DNA of 38,512 bases from Dichotomicrobium sp964466965 (GTDB taxonomy: Bacteria; Pseudomonadota; Alphaproteobacteria; Rhizobiales; Rhodomicrobiaceae), in NCBI GenBank assembly GCA_964466965.1, contig CAYXPZ010000016.1, forward strand, positions 1 to 38,512. Reading direction: 5' to 3'. Both the position numbers and the translations under genes were made by a program. Shown here piece by piece: positions 16,225-25,222 of the stretch. Numbering within the stretch: position 1 is the stretch's first letter; the number at the start of each line of letters is the position of its first letter. The notes under the pieces are model-generated. The model worked only from the letters and a program-made list of their open reading frames with translations, did not search any database and was not told the DNA's origin.

Positions 16225-16920
16225 ATGAGAGTTCTGCTGATCGAAGACGACAAGGCGCTAGCTCAAACGATCGAGCTTATGCTCATCTCGGAACAATTGA
16301 ATTCCGATACGGTCGAAACCGGCGAAGATGGGCTCGATTTTGTTAAGATATATGACTACGATATTATATTGCTTGATATTGGCTTGCCGGACATGAGCGG
16401 TTATGAAGTCCTGCGTAAACTCCGCAATGGCAAGAATAAGGTTCCAATCCTGATCCTTTCGGGCATGGATGGAATTGAAGATAAGGTCAAAGGCCTGGGC
16501 TTTGGCGCTGACGACTACATGACAAAGCCTTTTCATAAGGATGAGCTGATTGCCCGCATCAATGCCGTGGTCCGCCGTTCCAAAGGGCATGCTGAGTCCG
16601 TCATCAAGACCGGCGAGTTAACCGTCAATCTTGAAACCAAGACGGTTGAAGCAGGCGGCAAGCGTGTGCCGTTGACCGGCAAAGAATATCAAATGCTGGA
16701 GCTTCTCAGCCTGCGTAAAGGTACCACGCTGACCAAGGAAATGTTCCTCAATCATTTATATGGCGGCATTGACGAACCCGAGGTAAAGATTATCGACGTG
16801 TTCACCTGCAAGCTGCGCAAGAAGCTCGCGGCGGCGACCGGCGGGGAACACTATATCGAAACCGTGTGGGGTAGAGGTTATGTCTTGCGCGATCCCAACG
16901 ATGAAAGCGCTGTCGCCTGA
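16225..16920 (+). CDS. ctrA: Cell-cycle response regulator CtrA
   Basis: CtrA is the OmpR-type master regulator of the alphaproteobacterial cell cycle, controlling flagellar and division genes and, in some species, replication initiation. The 231-residue length equals Caulobacter CtrA. The receiver domain (1-120) has the acidic pocket IEDD, phospho-acceptor Asp51 (ILLDIGLPDMSGYEVLRKLR) and the switch Lys in MTKPFHKDELIAR. The winged helix (about 125-225) has LTGKEYQMLELL and IIDVFTCKLRKKL, the DNA-recognition helix, and IETVWGRGYVL. GAGGAA before ATG 16225 decides the start; the frame is open further upstream without family similarity. The protein ends in VA, whereas Caulobacter CtrA ends in AA, its ClpXP recognition signal. 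Its phosphorelay partners (CckA, ChpT) are not in the window. Confidence 0.97.
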   Translation: MRVLLIEDDKALAQTIELMLISEQLNSDTVETGEDGLDFVKIYDYDIILLDIGLPDMSGYEVLRKLRNGKNKVPILILSGMDGIEDKVKGLGFGADDYMTKPFHKDELIARINAVVRRSKGHAESVIKTGELTVNLETKTVEAGGKRVPLTGKEYQMLELLSLRKGTTLTKEMFLNHLYGGIDEPEVKIIDVFTCKLRKKLAAATGGEHYIETVWGRGYVLRDPNDESAVA

Positions 16921-16999
16921 GCGAAGCCTGAGGCTGGGCCGTCTTTCGGGTGGCCTGCCTCCGCCTCCCCTTTGGATTGTGTTTTAATTACTCACTATT

Positions 17000-17821
17000 T
17001 TATCTGTTAAAACGTGACAACGCATAGTCATAAAGCAGCTTGTCCCAATACGTAAACTTATCGAACGTTTGTTTCAGTTCATCGTCCATGTCCATCAATA
17101 ATTCTTGAGCGCGCGCTCTTTCATAGATCGAGCGCGTCGTGTTTATGCTCGGAGGCCGGGAAAAGGCTGGCAAACCAATCATCGCAGTCACTGCTCGAAA
17201 GTCTTCCGCGAAATCTTTCTGGAATCCCACATAATCCATACGCTCAAGGTTTTCTTGTGCTTGAGCTAGAATGCTTGTCCAATCATCGTCTGAGTCCGGA
17301 ATGTTAGCCATTTGACCGCTCAGTTGCCGGATCATCACATTATTGGTCCAGTAAATCCGGTCCATAAAATTTCTGATGATGCTTTTTTGTCGCTTCTTGT
17401 CATTGAGCGGAGGTCTCTCCGCTGCCCGATTTCGCACTCGCAGCGCGTCGTGGAAGCGGCACCAAGATTCCAGCCGCGCGGTCGGATCACGCAAGAACGT
17501 GAAGACAAACGGATTCTCAAAATCCATTCGCGCGATATCGTTCCACCCGAAGTGACCCGATACATAGCGTGTTCTGGAGCGGTTTATGCGGGCGATCTGC
17601 TGGTCAACGTCTTCTCGTGAATCGATGCGCGCGAATTCGCCGCTGCGCCGCGAGCCGAGGCACTCCGTCAGATACCTGTTCACCGATGTGCCGGCGGTTT
17701 TTGGGATATGGAGAAACACCACCACGCGCCAGGGGTCTTGGGAGGCCCACTTGCGCGCAAGTAGCCGGACCCCTGTTTCAAATCTCAAACGGCGCTTGCG
17801 CGCGAAACTCTGGATCGTCAT
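17000..17821 (-). CDS. Sulfotransferase family protein (1)
   Basis: A 273-residue P-loop protein of the PAPS-dependent sulfotransferase superfamily (sulfotransfer_2-like). The 5'-phosphosulfate-binding motif FLHIPKTAGTSVNRYL is at about 36-52 and the 3'-phosphate-binding segment VFTFLRDPTARLESW at 106-120, both typical. A histidine in SGHFGWN (His90) may be a catalytic base. Such enzymes transfer sulfate from PAPS to sugars or other acceptors; the acceptor here is unknown. It converges on ctrA with a 79-base gap. It is the first of four sulfotransferase-type genes in 6 kb. Confidence 0.85.
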   Translation of the reverse strand: MTIQSFARKRRLRFETGVRLLARKWASQDPWRVVVFLHIPKTAGTSVNRYLTECLGSRRSGEFARIDSREDVDQQIARINRSRTRYVSGHFGWNDIARMDFENPFVFTFLRDPTARLESWCRFHDALRVRNRAAERPPLNDKKRQKSIIRNFMDRIYWTNNVMIRQLSGQMANIPDSDDDWTSILAQAQENLERMDYVGFQKDFAEDFRAVTAMIGLPAFSRPPSINTTRSIYERARAQELLMDMDDELKQTFDKFTYWDKLLYDYALSRFNR

Positions 17822-18199
17822 GAGAGAACACCAAATCTCCGTGGCGCAGCCGCTTCATTCGACAAATCTTTGATAGCATTAGAGCGCAGCGAGCGCGAGC
17901 GCGAGCGCGGAAGTTTATCCTGCATGGGACGTTATCGCTCTATTTGCATGATCACAACCCGTCAAGATCAGGTGATCGGCTGCTGAGACAAAGCGAAGCA
18001 TTGTTCTTGTGTCAGCGCCAATCATCGGCGGCAAGCACCTATACTTTTCAAAGCCGATGAACCTCGATGGCATTGCGACGTCGATTTCAGGTTGGCCGAA
18101 TGGAGCCACCCGCGGGGCCACGTATTGAGCGCTACCTGCCGATGCGTCACGGACGAATCTCAGATTGCAAGCTGCAGTCAGCGATGACATCAACAAGGC
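17822..18199. other. Intergenic region between sulfotransferase genes 1 and 2
   Basis: A 378-base stretch upstream of the gene at 17000-17821. The only feature noted is a short imperfect tandem of GCGAGC units near 17885-17910. Small ORFs here have no recognisable protein character. Confidence 0.45.
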
Positions 18200-19330
18200 T
18201 CATCCGGGAAGGCTATCTCCAAGTCGAGCGTAGATCCGGCTCGGCAAGGTGAGCATGCGGCGGTTACGCACCAGCGCGCTCAGCCATTTCAGACGCTGAG
18301 GCCGGGACAAGGCCCATCTCGATTTCATTAGCTCCGCAATGATATCTCGTTGTTTTTCCGCGTCGACATCGATCAAATCTGAAAGAGAGCGACATGGAGG
18401 CGGATCTTTGATCAAGCTTCCCAGTTCCATGCGTTCATAGTCGTAATCTGCAAATTCAATACCGAAATTATCCCGCACCCAAAGGGCCTGCTTCGTCGAA
18501 TAGTCGATATATTCGGCGACCTCCGGACGCAATCTGGCTTTCGCGGCGCGCACGCGCTCGTCGATTTTCTGAAGCGTTTTGACCAACTGATGAGACGCTG
18601 CATCCGGAACGCGGTCTTTGTCAGACAAAAACGCCAATCTATACTGGCGAACAAGATCCGTGCTTTCAGCAGACAGGCTTGGATTTGATTGAACAGGGAT
18701 TAGGTCTTCAAGGCTCACGCCGAGCGGGTCAAGATATTTATGCCAGAAATCATGAACAATATCTCCATTCTTCAAACTCGATCGTTCATACAAATGCAGA
18801 TCGATTGCTATATATCCGAACTTAGACTGATAGCTCTCGATAACTGAACGCAGGTTAAGCGCCTTCAGCTTTGGCACTTTATGAGAAGATTTCATTCGCT
18901 GCCCAAGTTTCGACAGGAAATGGCTAGAGAACCGTCTTACATAAATTGAAAACCTTACCGAGCTCGCATTGATGTCGTTAAGGAAGCTGTCTAATTTATC
19001 AAGGTCTTCAAAACTGAGATTACGAAAGAAAGCCTCGGATGACAGGACAACGACCGACGGCTGGTGTTTGCGGGTCTGCTGCTGGATCTCTTCTAGTGTT
19101 GCATTTTTGAGCGCATCGTAGGATTCCGGAGACCGCGCGCGCAAGACTGCGGTGGAGTCGTCTCGCGCCTTCAAAAAGGCATATAGCCCTGCGTGGTTCG
19201 GAGCGCGGGTCTCGCTGATCCTCGGATAGAGAACGCCGTATCTCAACAACTGTCGTCGGGACGCGCCCAAGCTGTTCTGCAGAGTGGTGGTTCCGGTTTT
19301 CGGAGATCCGATGTGAAATATAACGTCCAT
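18200..19330 (-). CDS. Sulfotransferase-like P-loop protein (2)
   Basis: A 376-residue protein starting directly with a P-loop, VIFHIGSPKTGTTTLQNSL (residues 3-21), the PAPS 5'-phosphosulfate loop of bacterial sulfotransferases. It then has VVVLSSEAFF (93-102), a strand-loop typical of this subgroup, and FSIYVRRFSSHFLSK (127-141) in the place of the 3'-phosphate motif. Full R-D-P is missing there, so 3'-phosphate binding may differ. The C-terminal third is helical and basic. It shares the HIG-x-x-K-x-G-x-T-T-L-Q start and the LSSE segment with the gene at 20210-21319, so these two belong to one subgroup. Acceptor unknown. It is divergent from dedA. Confidence 0.8.
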   Translation of the reverse strand: MDVIFHIGSPKTGTTTLQNSLGASRRQLLRYGVLYPRISETRAPNHAGLYAFLKARDDSTAVLRARSPESYDALKNATLEEIQQQTRKHQPSVVVLSSEAFFRNLSFEDLDKLDSFLNDINASSVRFSIYVRRFSSHFLSKLGQRMKSSHKVPKLKALNLRSVIESYQSKFGYIAIDLHLYERSSLKNGDIVHDFWHKYLDPLGVSLEDLIPVQSNPSLSAESTDLVRQYRLAFLSDKDRVPDAASHQLVKTLQKIDERVRAAKARLRPEVAEYIDYSTKQALWVRDNFGIEFADYDYERMELGSLIKDPPPCRSLSDLIDVDAEKQRDIIAELMKSRWALSRPQRLKWLSALVRNRRMLTLPSRIYARLGDSLPG

Positions 19331-19575
19331 ACGTATGGGCCGCGCGTTTAAGCAGACGTCAAAAAGTCCAGCCGGCGTTGGCCAACGGATGGCCGTTCGA
19401 TCGACGGCGCCTGATGTGACAGCGCCTTCGCATCTAGTGTAGCATTTAGGTGATCCCTAGATTGCGATTGAGGCAATATATGGGTTTTCTCTCCGCCAAT
19501 CACCATTTCCGATTGACACATTTCTTGGCCCAATGATTTGGCACATTTTGCCGTGTTCACGTGAGGAAGCCCGCG

Positions 19576-20196
19576 TTGTTCTCTGTCGATCTCGCAGTAC
19601 TAGAACCGTTCCTACACCAGTATGGCGCCTTCACGGTGTTCGCGAGTGTTTTGATTGAAAAAATCGGCGGACCAACGCCAGCAGAGACCTTATTGGTCAT
19701 CGCTGCCCTGCTTGCAACATCTCAATCCTTCTGGGTCTGGCATGTGATTCTCGCGGGCTGGCTCGGTGGCGCATTCGGCGGCATCGCGGCATATATTCTT
19801 GGGCGCTATGGCGGCCTTCCGATGCTCAGACGCTATGGCCATCATTTGCGGCTGACCCCAGACGCTATCGAGCGAACACAAGCGCGTATTCGCGGCAATG
19901 GCATGAAGCTGGTATTCTTCGCGCAATTCTTTCCGTTTCTTCGCCAGTTGAAGGGCGTCGCCGCCGGCGCGGCAGACATGTCTTGGCCGGCGTATCTGGC
20001 GGCGAATCTCGCCGGTAGCGGACTATGGGCCGTTGCGTGGGCCGGTGGCGCCTACGCACTGAGCCAGCGTATCGCTGGTCTTCAGGGTTTCGTCAATGAC
20101 AACGCCCTGATCATTCTCGCCGCCCCTTTCGTCATGGCTCTGCTGGTTGCGGCCGGCGTCTATTGGCGCAATAGGCGCGGCGCCGCCATGCGGTAG
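19576..20196 (+). CDS. DedA-family membrane protein
   Basis: A roughly 206-residue inner-membrane protein of the DedA/SNARE-associated family, which includes undecaprenyl-phosphate and phospholipid flippases. Seen: GAFTVFASVLIEKIGGPTPAETLLVIAALLA near the start (the Glu and the G-P-E segment are family hallmarks), GGIAAYILGRYGG, and the conserved F-x-R-x-x-P-region equivalent FFAQFFPFLRQLKGVAAGAADMSW with the basic residue pair. Five or six hydrophobic segments. The start is uncertain: GTG 19561 has no ribosome-binding site, while TTG 19576 has GAGGAA seven bases upstream, so I prefer 19576. It sits among sulfotransferase genes, so a lipid or polyprenyl-linked substrate is conceivable. Confidence 0.87.
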   Translation: MFSVDLAVLEPFLHQYGAFTVFASVLIEKIGGPTPAETLLVIAALLATSQSFWVWHVILAGWLGGAFGGIAAYILGRYGGLPMLRRYGHHLRLTPDAIERTQARIRGNGMKLVFFAQFFPFLRQLKGVAAGAADMSWPAYLAANLAGSGLWAVAWAGGAYALSQRIAGLQGFVNDNALIILAAPFVMALLVAAGVYWRNRRGAAMR

Positions 20197-20209
20197 GGCA
20201 GCATCCGAT

Positions 20210-21319
20210 TTAATCAGAATGAATGCGGCTTTTGCCGCCATGAAGCGGCCCGGTTCGTTTCATCGGGAACACTTTACGTATGTGGGCCGGGAAGAGTTCC
20301 AAGAAACGATCCCTCAATTCGGCATATTTTTGCCTAGCCCCGCCTCGAGACATATATAAACTCATTGCTCTCATGGTGATATGATGCTCGACATCCACAT
20401 TAATTTCAGAAATGTCCGAAAACCATTTGACTTCAGAAAGTGACTTGTCAACCGACAAAGATTCGAGAGATTTATAATCAACACTGTCAAACATAATGCC
20501 ATAATGGTCGGCAAGCTTCATTAGTTGTGACTGATTCTGGGCCAGAATTGTATCGCGGACATTGTCCCGGCAATTCGCTCGCGTGCCGATCCCCTCACGG
20601 ACACAAATCTCCTGCAAGCAATGTCTCAGGCGGTCAGCATCGTTTCGTAACGGTCTGCGGTCTTCGCGTTGAGACGCCCAAAAGAATTTCTGCATGACAC
20701 TCGTGACTTCAGCAAATTCTGATGTATTCGCTCTGATCGTTGCAAATAGGTGTGCGTTACTGGGCTGTAAGTCAATATATTTTTCCAGAAAATAGGAGAA
20801 AAATCCATACCTTCTCCAGAGTTGACTCTGAAAAGGTAGAATATAAAAATTTTGAGGAAAGCACTGTTGCCACTCATCCAACTTCTCGTACTCTTCGCGC
20901 CAAAACAGAGGATTTCTGAATTTGTGCTTCTTTTTCAATCTTTCCTGTTGCGAGGACATGTATCTTGCAGTTGGATCTCTCACGCATAACACTATAGATA
21001 TATTTTCGAACCATTTCGACAAATATTTCGATAACTCTTCAGGCGAGCCTTTGAATAAGAATTCGCTCGACAATATTATTTTATGGATCCGGCTGTCACT
21101 AACCAATTCATCAATGCTGTTTGCAATCTTTCGCAGCTCGCGATCATCATAATCTCTCCAGTACCTGCCCGCGATTGTTCCGAGAATAGCAGGCCCAATT
21201 GGCACCACGCCGATACCCATCTTCCGCAATTCCGGTTGCGCCGCCCTGAGAGACGTCTGAAGCGTGCTGCTCCCTGCTTTTGCCTGCCCGATATGAACAA
21301 TAATCTGTTTCTGATCCAT
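20210..21319 (-). CDS. Sulfotransferase-like P-loop protein (3)
   Basis: A 369-residue protein with an N-terminal P-loop variant VHIGQAKAGSSTLQTSL (8-24), the segment KIILSSEFLFKGSPEEL (80-96), and IVLCVRDPTARYMSS (109-123) as the 3'-phosphate motif. It is related to the protein at 18200-19330 by the same start and LSSE block. The P-loop has Ser-Ser in place of the usual Thr-Thr. It converges on dedA with only 13 bases between the stops. Base composition is more AT-rich than in the flanking housekeeping genes, which suggests acquisition. The acceptor molecule cannot be predicted. Confidence 0.8.
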   Translation of the reverse strand: MDQKQIIVHIGQAKAGSSTLQTSLRAAQPELRKMGIGVVPIGPAILGTIAGRYWRDYDDRELRKIANSIDELVSDSRIHKIILSSEFLFKGSPEELSKYLSKWFENISIVLCVRDPTARYMSSQQERLKKKHKFRNPLFWREEYEKLDEWQQCFPQNFYILPFQSQLWRRYGFFSYFLEKYIDLQPSNAHLFATIRANTSEFAEVTSVMQKFFWASQREDRRPLRNDADRLRHCLQEICVREGIGTRANCRDNVRDTILAQNQSQLMKLADHYGIMFDSVDYKSLESLSVDKSLSEVKWFSDISEINVDVEHHITMRAMSLYMSRGGARQKYAELRDRFLELFPAHIRKVFPMKRTGPLHGGKSRIHSD

Positions 21320-21782
21320 CGCCTGGCCTAAACTTAGCGCGTCGTTCGTTCCCCCGCGCCGTCTTGGTTGCGCGGACGTTCGAGCGGAGTCAAGTTAGCA
21401 TCGATCACAAGGCAAGTTTGGCCCGTGACCTGAACATGTGATTAGACTTGCCCAAGGAGCGCGCGGCGCGTATCAGCAAACCGTGTCCACACTTTCGACG
21501 CAATGGCTTCATTGTCTGACAGCGCACCAATGGCTTTAGACAAAGTCGCAGTGTCCACAGAGATGCGTGCAGTTTATTAGAGATAGCAAACAAAGCAATA
21601 TTACAGTCTCCAACGGACGTCTTATGCGCCACGACTCAAGGAAACACAATAAATTTTTAACATTTTCATGAAATCATTTTCGGACATGGCAGCAATAACA
21701 TAATAAAATATATTTTGAAAATATTGGTTTGGGCTGATATGTTTGTGGATCATAGGGATTCTCGTTTGCTTAGGTTGTCGTG
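21320..21782. other. AT-rich intergenic region
   Basis: 463 bases between two divergent sulfotransferase-type genes, rich in A and T especially at 21640-21780. I saw no gene, tRNA or insertion-sequence end. It probably contains the promoters for both neighbours. Confidence 0.5.
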
Positions 21783-22700
21783 ATGTTTCAATTCCCAATT
21801 CGCAAGCAATCATCTTCTTTTCGTGCGCAACAAGACAAAAAGAGCTTCTTGCTTGGCGTCGGATGCCAAAAAGGCGGAACGACATGGCTAGCCCACTACC
21901 TTCAGGGGCATCCGAATGTGAATCTGGGTATTAGGAAGGAATATCATATATTCGATGTCGCATATTTAGGCATATGCATGAATTCATATTACGAAGCAAA
22001 ACAAGATGCGGCATCAATGCGGCATGCAAAGGACAAAAAATCTCAGAAACAATATGTTGACGTTTTTTCCTTCTACGAGAATTTCGATGCATACTTTGAA
22101 TATTTTGATGATCTGTGGAGGAATGGCAATTCAATAAATGTCGTTGGTGATATTACGCCAAGCTATGCAGCTCTGCCAACCGAAGCCTTTAGCACGATCC
22201 GTGAAAAAATTCAGCGTTTCAATTTTCGACCTCGAGTTCTATTCCTTATGCGAGATCCATATGATCGTGTGTGTTCAACAGCACGGTTCAACCGAAGGCG
22301 GCGAATGCAAAAGGGCTTGGAACTTCAAACGACACTCGAAGATGATATTCGAGCAATATACAAGAAAAGCAGTTGCGTAATGCGGACAGAGTACGACAAA
22401 ACGATTGAAAATCTTGAGAGTGTATTCTGTAACGACGAAATTCTAATTTCGTTCTATGAAAATCTGTTTCACGAGAGTGAGATCAGGCGGATTATGGAAT
22501 TTTTGGATTTGAATTATAGAAAACCCGATTTTGGACATGTTATCAATGCATCGCCCGAAGAAAGTCAGATCAGCGATGCAACGCGCGTTCAGATTGTACA
22601 CCATTATAAGAATACTTATAAATATGTTGCGGACAAGTTGGGTTGGGATCGCGTCGCGTCTGTTTGGCCGAACATCAAGCTTCTGGAAAAGTCCGCTTAG
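21783..22700 (+). CDS. Sulfotransferase domain protein (4)
   Basis: A 305-residue PAPS-dependent sulfotransferase of the classical (Sulfotransfer_1/NDST-like) type. The 5'-phosphosulfate loop LLGVGCQKGGTTWLAHYL is at 23-40, the acceptor-side motif KEYHIFD at 52-58 and VGDITPSYA at 121-129, and the 3'-phosphate motif RVLFLMRDPYDRVCSTARF at 151-169. This order closely resembles heparan and glycan sulfotransferases, where the K-E-x-x-F-F/D region holds a catalytic residue. The gene is clearly AT-rich compared with genes at either end of the window. The start ATG 21783 is preceded by TTAGG; GTG 21780 is directly adjacent. Confidence 0.88.
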   Translation: MFQFPIRKQSSSFRAQQDKKSFLLGVGCQKGGTTWLAHYLQGHPNVNLGIRKEYHIFDVAYLGICMNSYYEAKQDAASMRHAKDKKSQKQYVDVFSFYENFDAYFEYFDDLWRNGNSINVVGDITPSYAALPTEAFSTIREKIQRFNFRPRVLFLMRDPYDRVCSTARFNRRRRMQKGLELQTTLEDDIRAIYKKSSCVMRTEYDKTIENLESVFCNDEILISFYENLFHESEIRRIMEFLDLNYRKPDFGHVINASPEESQISDATRVQIVHHYKNTYKYVADKLGWDRVASVWPNIKLLEKSA

Positions 22701-22757
22701 CCAAATGTCACGGCGTTGCAATGCGCAATCTTTGACACGTTCCATGCATGGCGCTGC

Positions 22758-23873
22758 CTAAATGCGCGCCGCTTCCGCCGTTGCGGTTCGCTCCGCGCCG
22801 CCCCGCGTCGGCGCATGGCCGCGAAGGTCGTTGTGCAGTTTGTCCAGACGCTCTGCGTTGCGCTCGAACAAGCGGTCGCCGGCCCGCCGAAGCTGTTCAA
22901 GGTTCGCTGGTCTAGCGTTATCGAACTTGAGACTGGGGCGCGGCTGATCAGTTTCGTCGTCGAAGACAACCGTCACGCGGGTATGCTCGATATCGGCAAT
23001 TTCCGTCATCCAGTCCATGTACATTTCAGACGCATCCGACGCCGCGTCGGGAAAGGCATCCAGGATCGGCCGCAGCCAACGCAGCGCCCCACGGCCGCGC
23101 AAGTCCTGCCATGTGAAGGTTTTCTCCGCCTTGCCCGTGCCGATCGATAGGATGCGAATGTTGTATTGGCCGCCAAACAGTTGCCGCGCTGCGAAATAGG
23201 CTGGCAGCACCGGGTTAAGCGCATACACAAAACCGTCAATCAGGACGAAGTTTTCGCGTTCTCCGCGCGGAATCCGGACCGGAGCGAAAAACGTTGGCAC
23301 CGCGGATGAGGCGGCCACGGCCTCCGTCAACGTGAAATCCTGCTGATCGCTGGGGTGCTGCGTTGGACAAAAGGCCATAACCCCGCGCCCTTGCGCACGC
23401 GCCGCCGCACCTGCCGAATTTGCGCCGCCTGCGAGCCATGACTGGAACAGGACCGGCCGGGCCATACGCATATCATAAGCCGTCAGCAGCGTCTGACTTC
23501 GCAGATCTGACAGACGGATGGTCCCGACTTGCCGGGCAATGGCGGCCTGCAGATCTTCGATCCGGTAGAGCGGGCCGAGCAACCATCTTGCCGTATTCAC
23601 GATCGGCACCGAAGAACGGCGGAACAGCGACGGCGTTTCGCGCGTGAAAAATTCAGGCAGGTCGGCGGTGGCGACAACCTGGCGGCCATCCGGCCCTATT
23701 GAGAGCCCGGCCGCCAGCACAGCACCAGATGAGGTGCCTGCGACGAGATCGAAGCAGTCGCCCAGCGGACGCCCCAGCGCCTCCTCCAGCCGCTGCAGGA
23801 AAACGGCGGCGATCAGCCCGCGCACGCCGCCGCCGTCAAGCGACAAGACCCACTTGTCCTCGGCCTGTCTCAT
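22758..23873 (-). CDS. Patatin-like phospholipase
   Basis: A 371-residue patatin-fold lipid acyl hydrolase. The oxyanion loop DGGGVRG (13-19), nucleophile elbow GTSSG with Ser48, and the catalytic Asp213 in LIDGFVYALNP complete the Ser-Asp dyad. No signal peptide is seen, so it is cytosolic or membrane-associated. The start at 23873 is decided by TTAGGAG seven bases upstream; an ATG six codons earlier lies before that site. This type is widespread in bacteria in lipid turnover and is also an effector in some anti-phage systems (CapV of CBASS). No cyclase or other defence gene is next to it, so a defence role is not supported here. Confidence 0.9.
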   Translation of the reverse strand: MRQAEDKWVLSLDGGGVRGLIAAVFLQRLEEALGRPLGDCFDLVAGTSSGAVLAAGLSIGPDGRQVVATADLPEFFTRETPSLFRRSSVPIVNTARWLLGPLYRIEDLQAAIARQVGTIRLSDLRSQTLLTAYDMRMARPVLFQSWLAGGANSAGAAARAQGRGVMAFCPTQHPSDQQDFTLTEAVAASSAVPTFFAPVRIPRGERENFVLIDGFVYALNPVLPAYFAARQLFGGQYNIRILSIGTGKAEKTFTWQDLRGRGALRWLRPILDAFPDAASDASEMYMDWMTEIADIEHTRVTVVFDDETDQPRPSLKFDNARPANLEQLRRAGDRLFERNAERLDKLHNDLRGHAPTRGGAERTATAEAARI

Positions 23874-24274
23874 TTTTTCGCTCCTAAGCATGCACCTGTG
23901 CCGGCACTCTAACCCATGCCGTCCTGAGGGTTTCGTCTGGCAGATGACAGCGGCGGCGCCAAGTCAATTCCCACGCCGCTCGCGGCCAATTGATGATGCG
24001 GCCCGGCGCTTGTGCGCCAACGGGCGCGATCCGGGCCGTATGAAAATGAGGCGCGCGGACCGCGCCGTCTATATACTGTCCAAGCGCAAGATCGACATGA
24101 TGAGCGCATTAACGCAGACCGTTGCTCTTGAAGCGTGAGCCTGACAGTGATCCAGAAATCTGCGCCGGCTTTGGGCCGTCTGAGATAAACACGCAATCTG
24201 TCTCGACGGACGAGCCGGCTAACGTTCTGGCCGCGACCGTTCATCGAAGAGCGACGTGCAACGGAGGAACAGCC
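23874..24274. other. Divergent intergenic region patatin gene / rhodanese gene
   Basis: A 401-base stretch with the promoters for both genes. A 32-codon ORF at 24040-24138 starts with ATG and ends in TGA, but I could not support it as a gene. No repeats or RNA genes were recognised. Confidence 0.45.
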
Positions 24275-25222
24275 ATGAAGTCTCTTATAGGTTTTATTGT
24301 GGGAATGCTTGTCGCTGCGATGTCGAGCATCGCATTGGCGAAAGGCCCGTTGGTGGATGTCGCATGGGTCAAGGCCAACCTGGACAATCCGGACGTTGTT
24401 GTTCTCGACATCCGCAGCCGGATCAGCGGTTCATCAAAGAAAAGTTACGCGAGTGGACACATTCCCGGCGCCGTCTACGCCGACTACGTAAAGGCCGGTT
24501 GGCGCGTAAAGGATGCCAATGGCACGCCGGGCATGCTGCCAAGTCCGGAGCAGCTCGCCAAGCTGATTGGCGGTCTTGGCATCGACAACGACACTCATGT
24601 CGTGATCGTCTCGCGCGGGAGCAACGGTCTGGAAATGGGCGCGGCCACCCGCGTTTACTGGACCTTTAAGGTCGCCGGTCATGACAAGGTTTCTGTATTG
24701 GACGGCGGCATGGCCGCCTGGGTCGCCGAACGCGATCCTGACACCGGAAAGCCTGTCAACCCAATGGAAACCGGCGTCGTGGAGCCGAGCCCGACGACCT
24801 TTAAGGTCAAGTTCCGCCCGGATATGGTCGCGACGAAAGAAGATGTGCAGGCTGCGATTGATGCCGGAGTTCCAGTCATAGACCATCGCCCGACGGATCA
24901 GCATCTCGGGATCAGCAAGCCCGGCCCGGTCGCGCGGGCAGGCACGATCAAAGGCGCGCTCAGCGTGCCGGAGACCTGGCTCACCAAGAACAACGGTGGC
25001 GTGATGCGCTCCAAGACACAGCTGGCCAAGCTCCACGCGGCCGCTGGCGCCCCGACCTCGGGCGACGTCATCAATTTCTGCAACTCGGCGCACTGGGCCA
25101 CGCTGGGCTGGTTCGTGAATTCCGAACTGCTCGGCAATAAGGCCGCCAAGGTCTATGACGGCTCGATGATCGAGTGGAGCCGGACCGACTTGCCGATGTC
25201 TCAGGAAATTTCGCTCGAATAG
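24275..25222 (+). CDS. Exported two-domain rhodanese (thiosulfate sulfurtransferase)
   Basis: A 315-residue sulfurtransferase with a signal peptide (IGFIVGMLVAAMSSIALA, cleavage near residue 22) and two rhodanese domains. The N-terminal domain (about 25-155) has VVVLDIRSRI, SGHIPGAVYADY and VSVLDGGMAAWV but no catalytic cysteine. The C-terminal domain (about 185-310) has PVIDHRPTDQH and the active-site loop NFCNSAHWATLGWF with Cys269. It should act in the periplasm on thiosulfate or a related sulfur donor. GGAGGA before ATG 24275 decides the start; the frame is open further upstream but without family similarity. Its natural substrate is not known. Confidence 0.9.
   Translation: MKSLIGFIVGMLVAAMSSIALAKGPLVDVAWVKANLDNPDVVVLDIRSRISGSSKKSYASGHIPGAVYADYVKAGWRVKDANGTPGMLPSPEQLAKLIGGLGIDNDTHVVIVSRGSNGLEMGAATRVYWTFKVAGHDKVSVLDGGMAAWVAERDPDTGKPVNPMETGVVEPSPTTFKVKFRPDMVATKEDVQAAIDAGVPVIDHRPTDQHLGISKPGPVARAGTIKGALSVPETWLTKNNGGVMRSKTQLAKLHAAAGAPTSGDVINFCNSAHWATLGWFVNSELLGNKAAKVYDGSMIEWSRTDLPMSQEISLE

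Noticed and set aside
19531..19560. Sigma-54-like TTGGCAC ... TTGC before dedA
   Set aside because: Only eight bases separate the GG and GC elements, where ten are required.
22758..23873. Patatin gene as a CBASS (CapV) effector
   Set aside because: No nucleotide cyclase, E1/E2-like or other defence gene is adjacent; neighbours are a sulfotransferase and a rhodanese.
24040..24138. 32-codon ORF upstream of the rhodanese gene
   Set aside because: No ribosome-binding site and no recognisable product; the length is within chance expectation.
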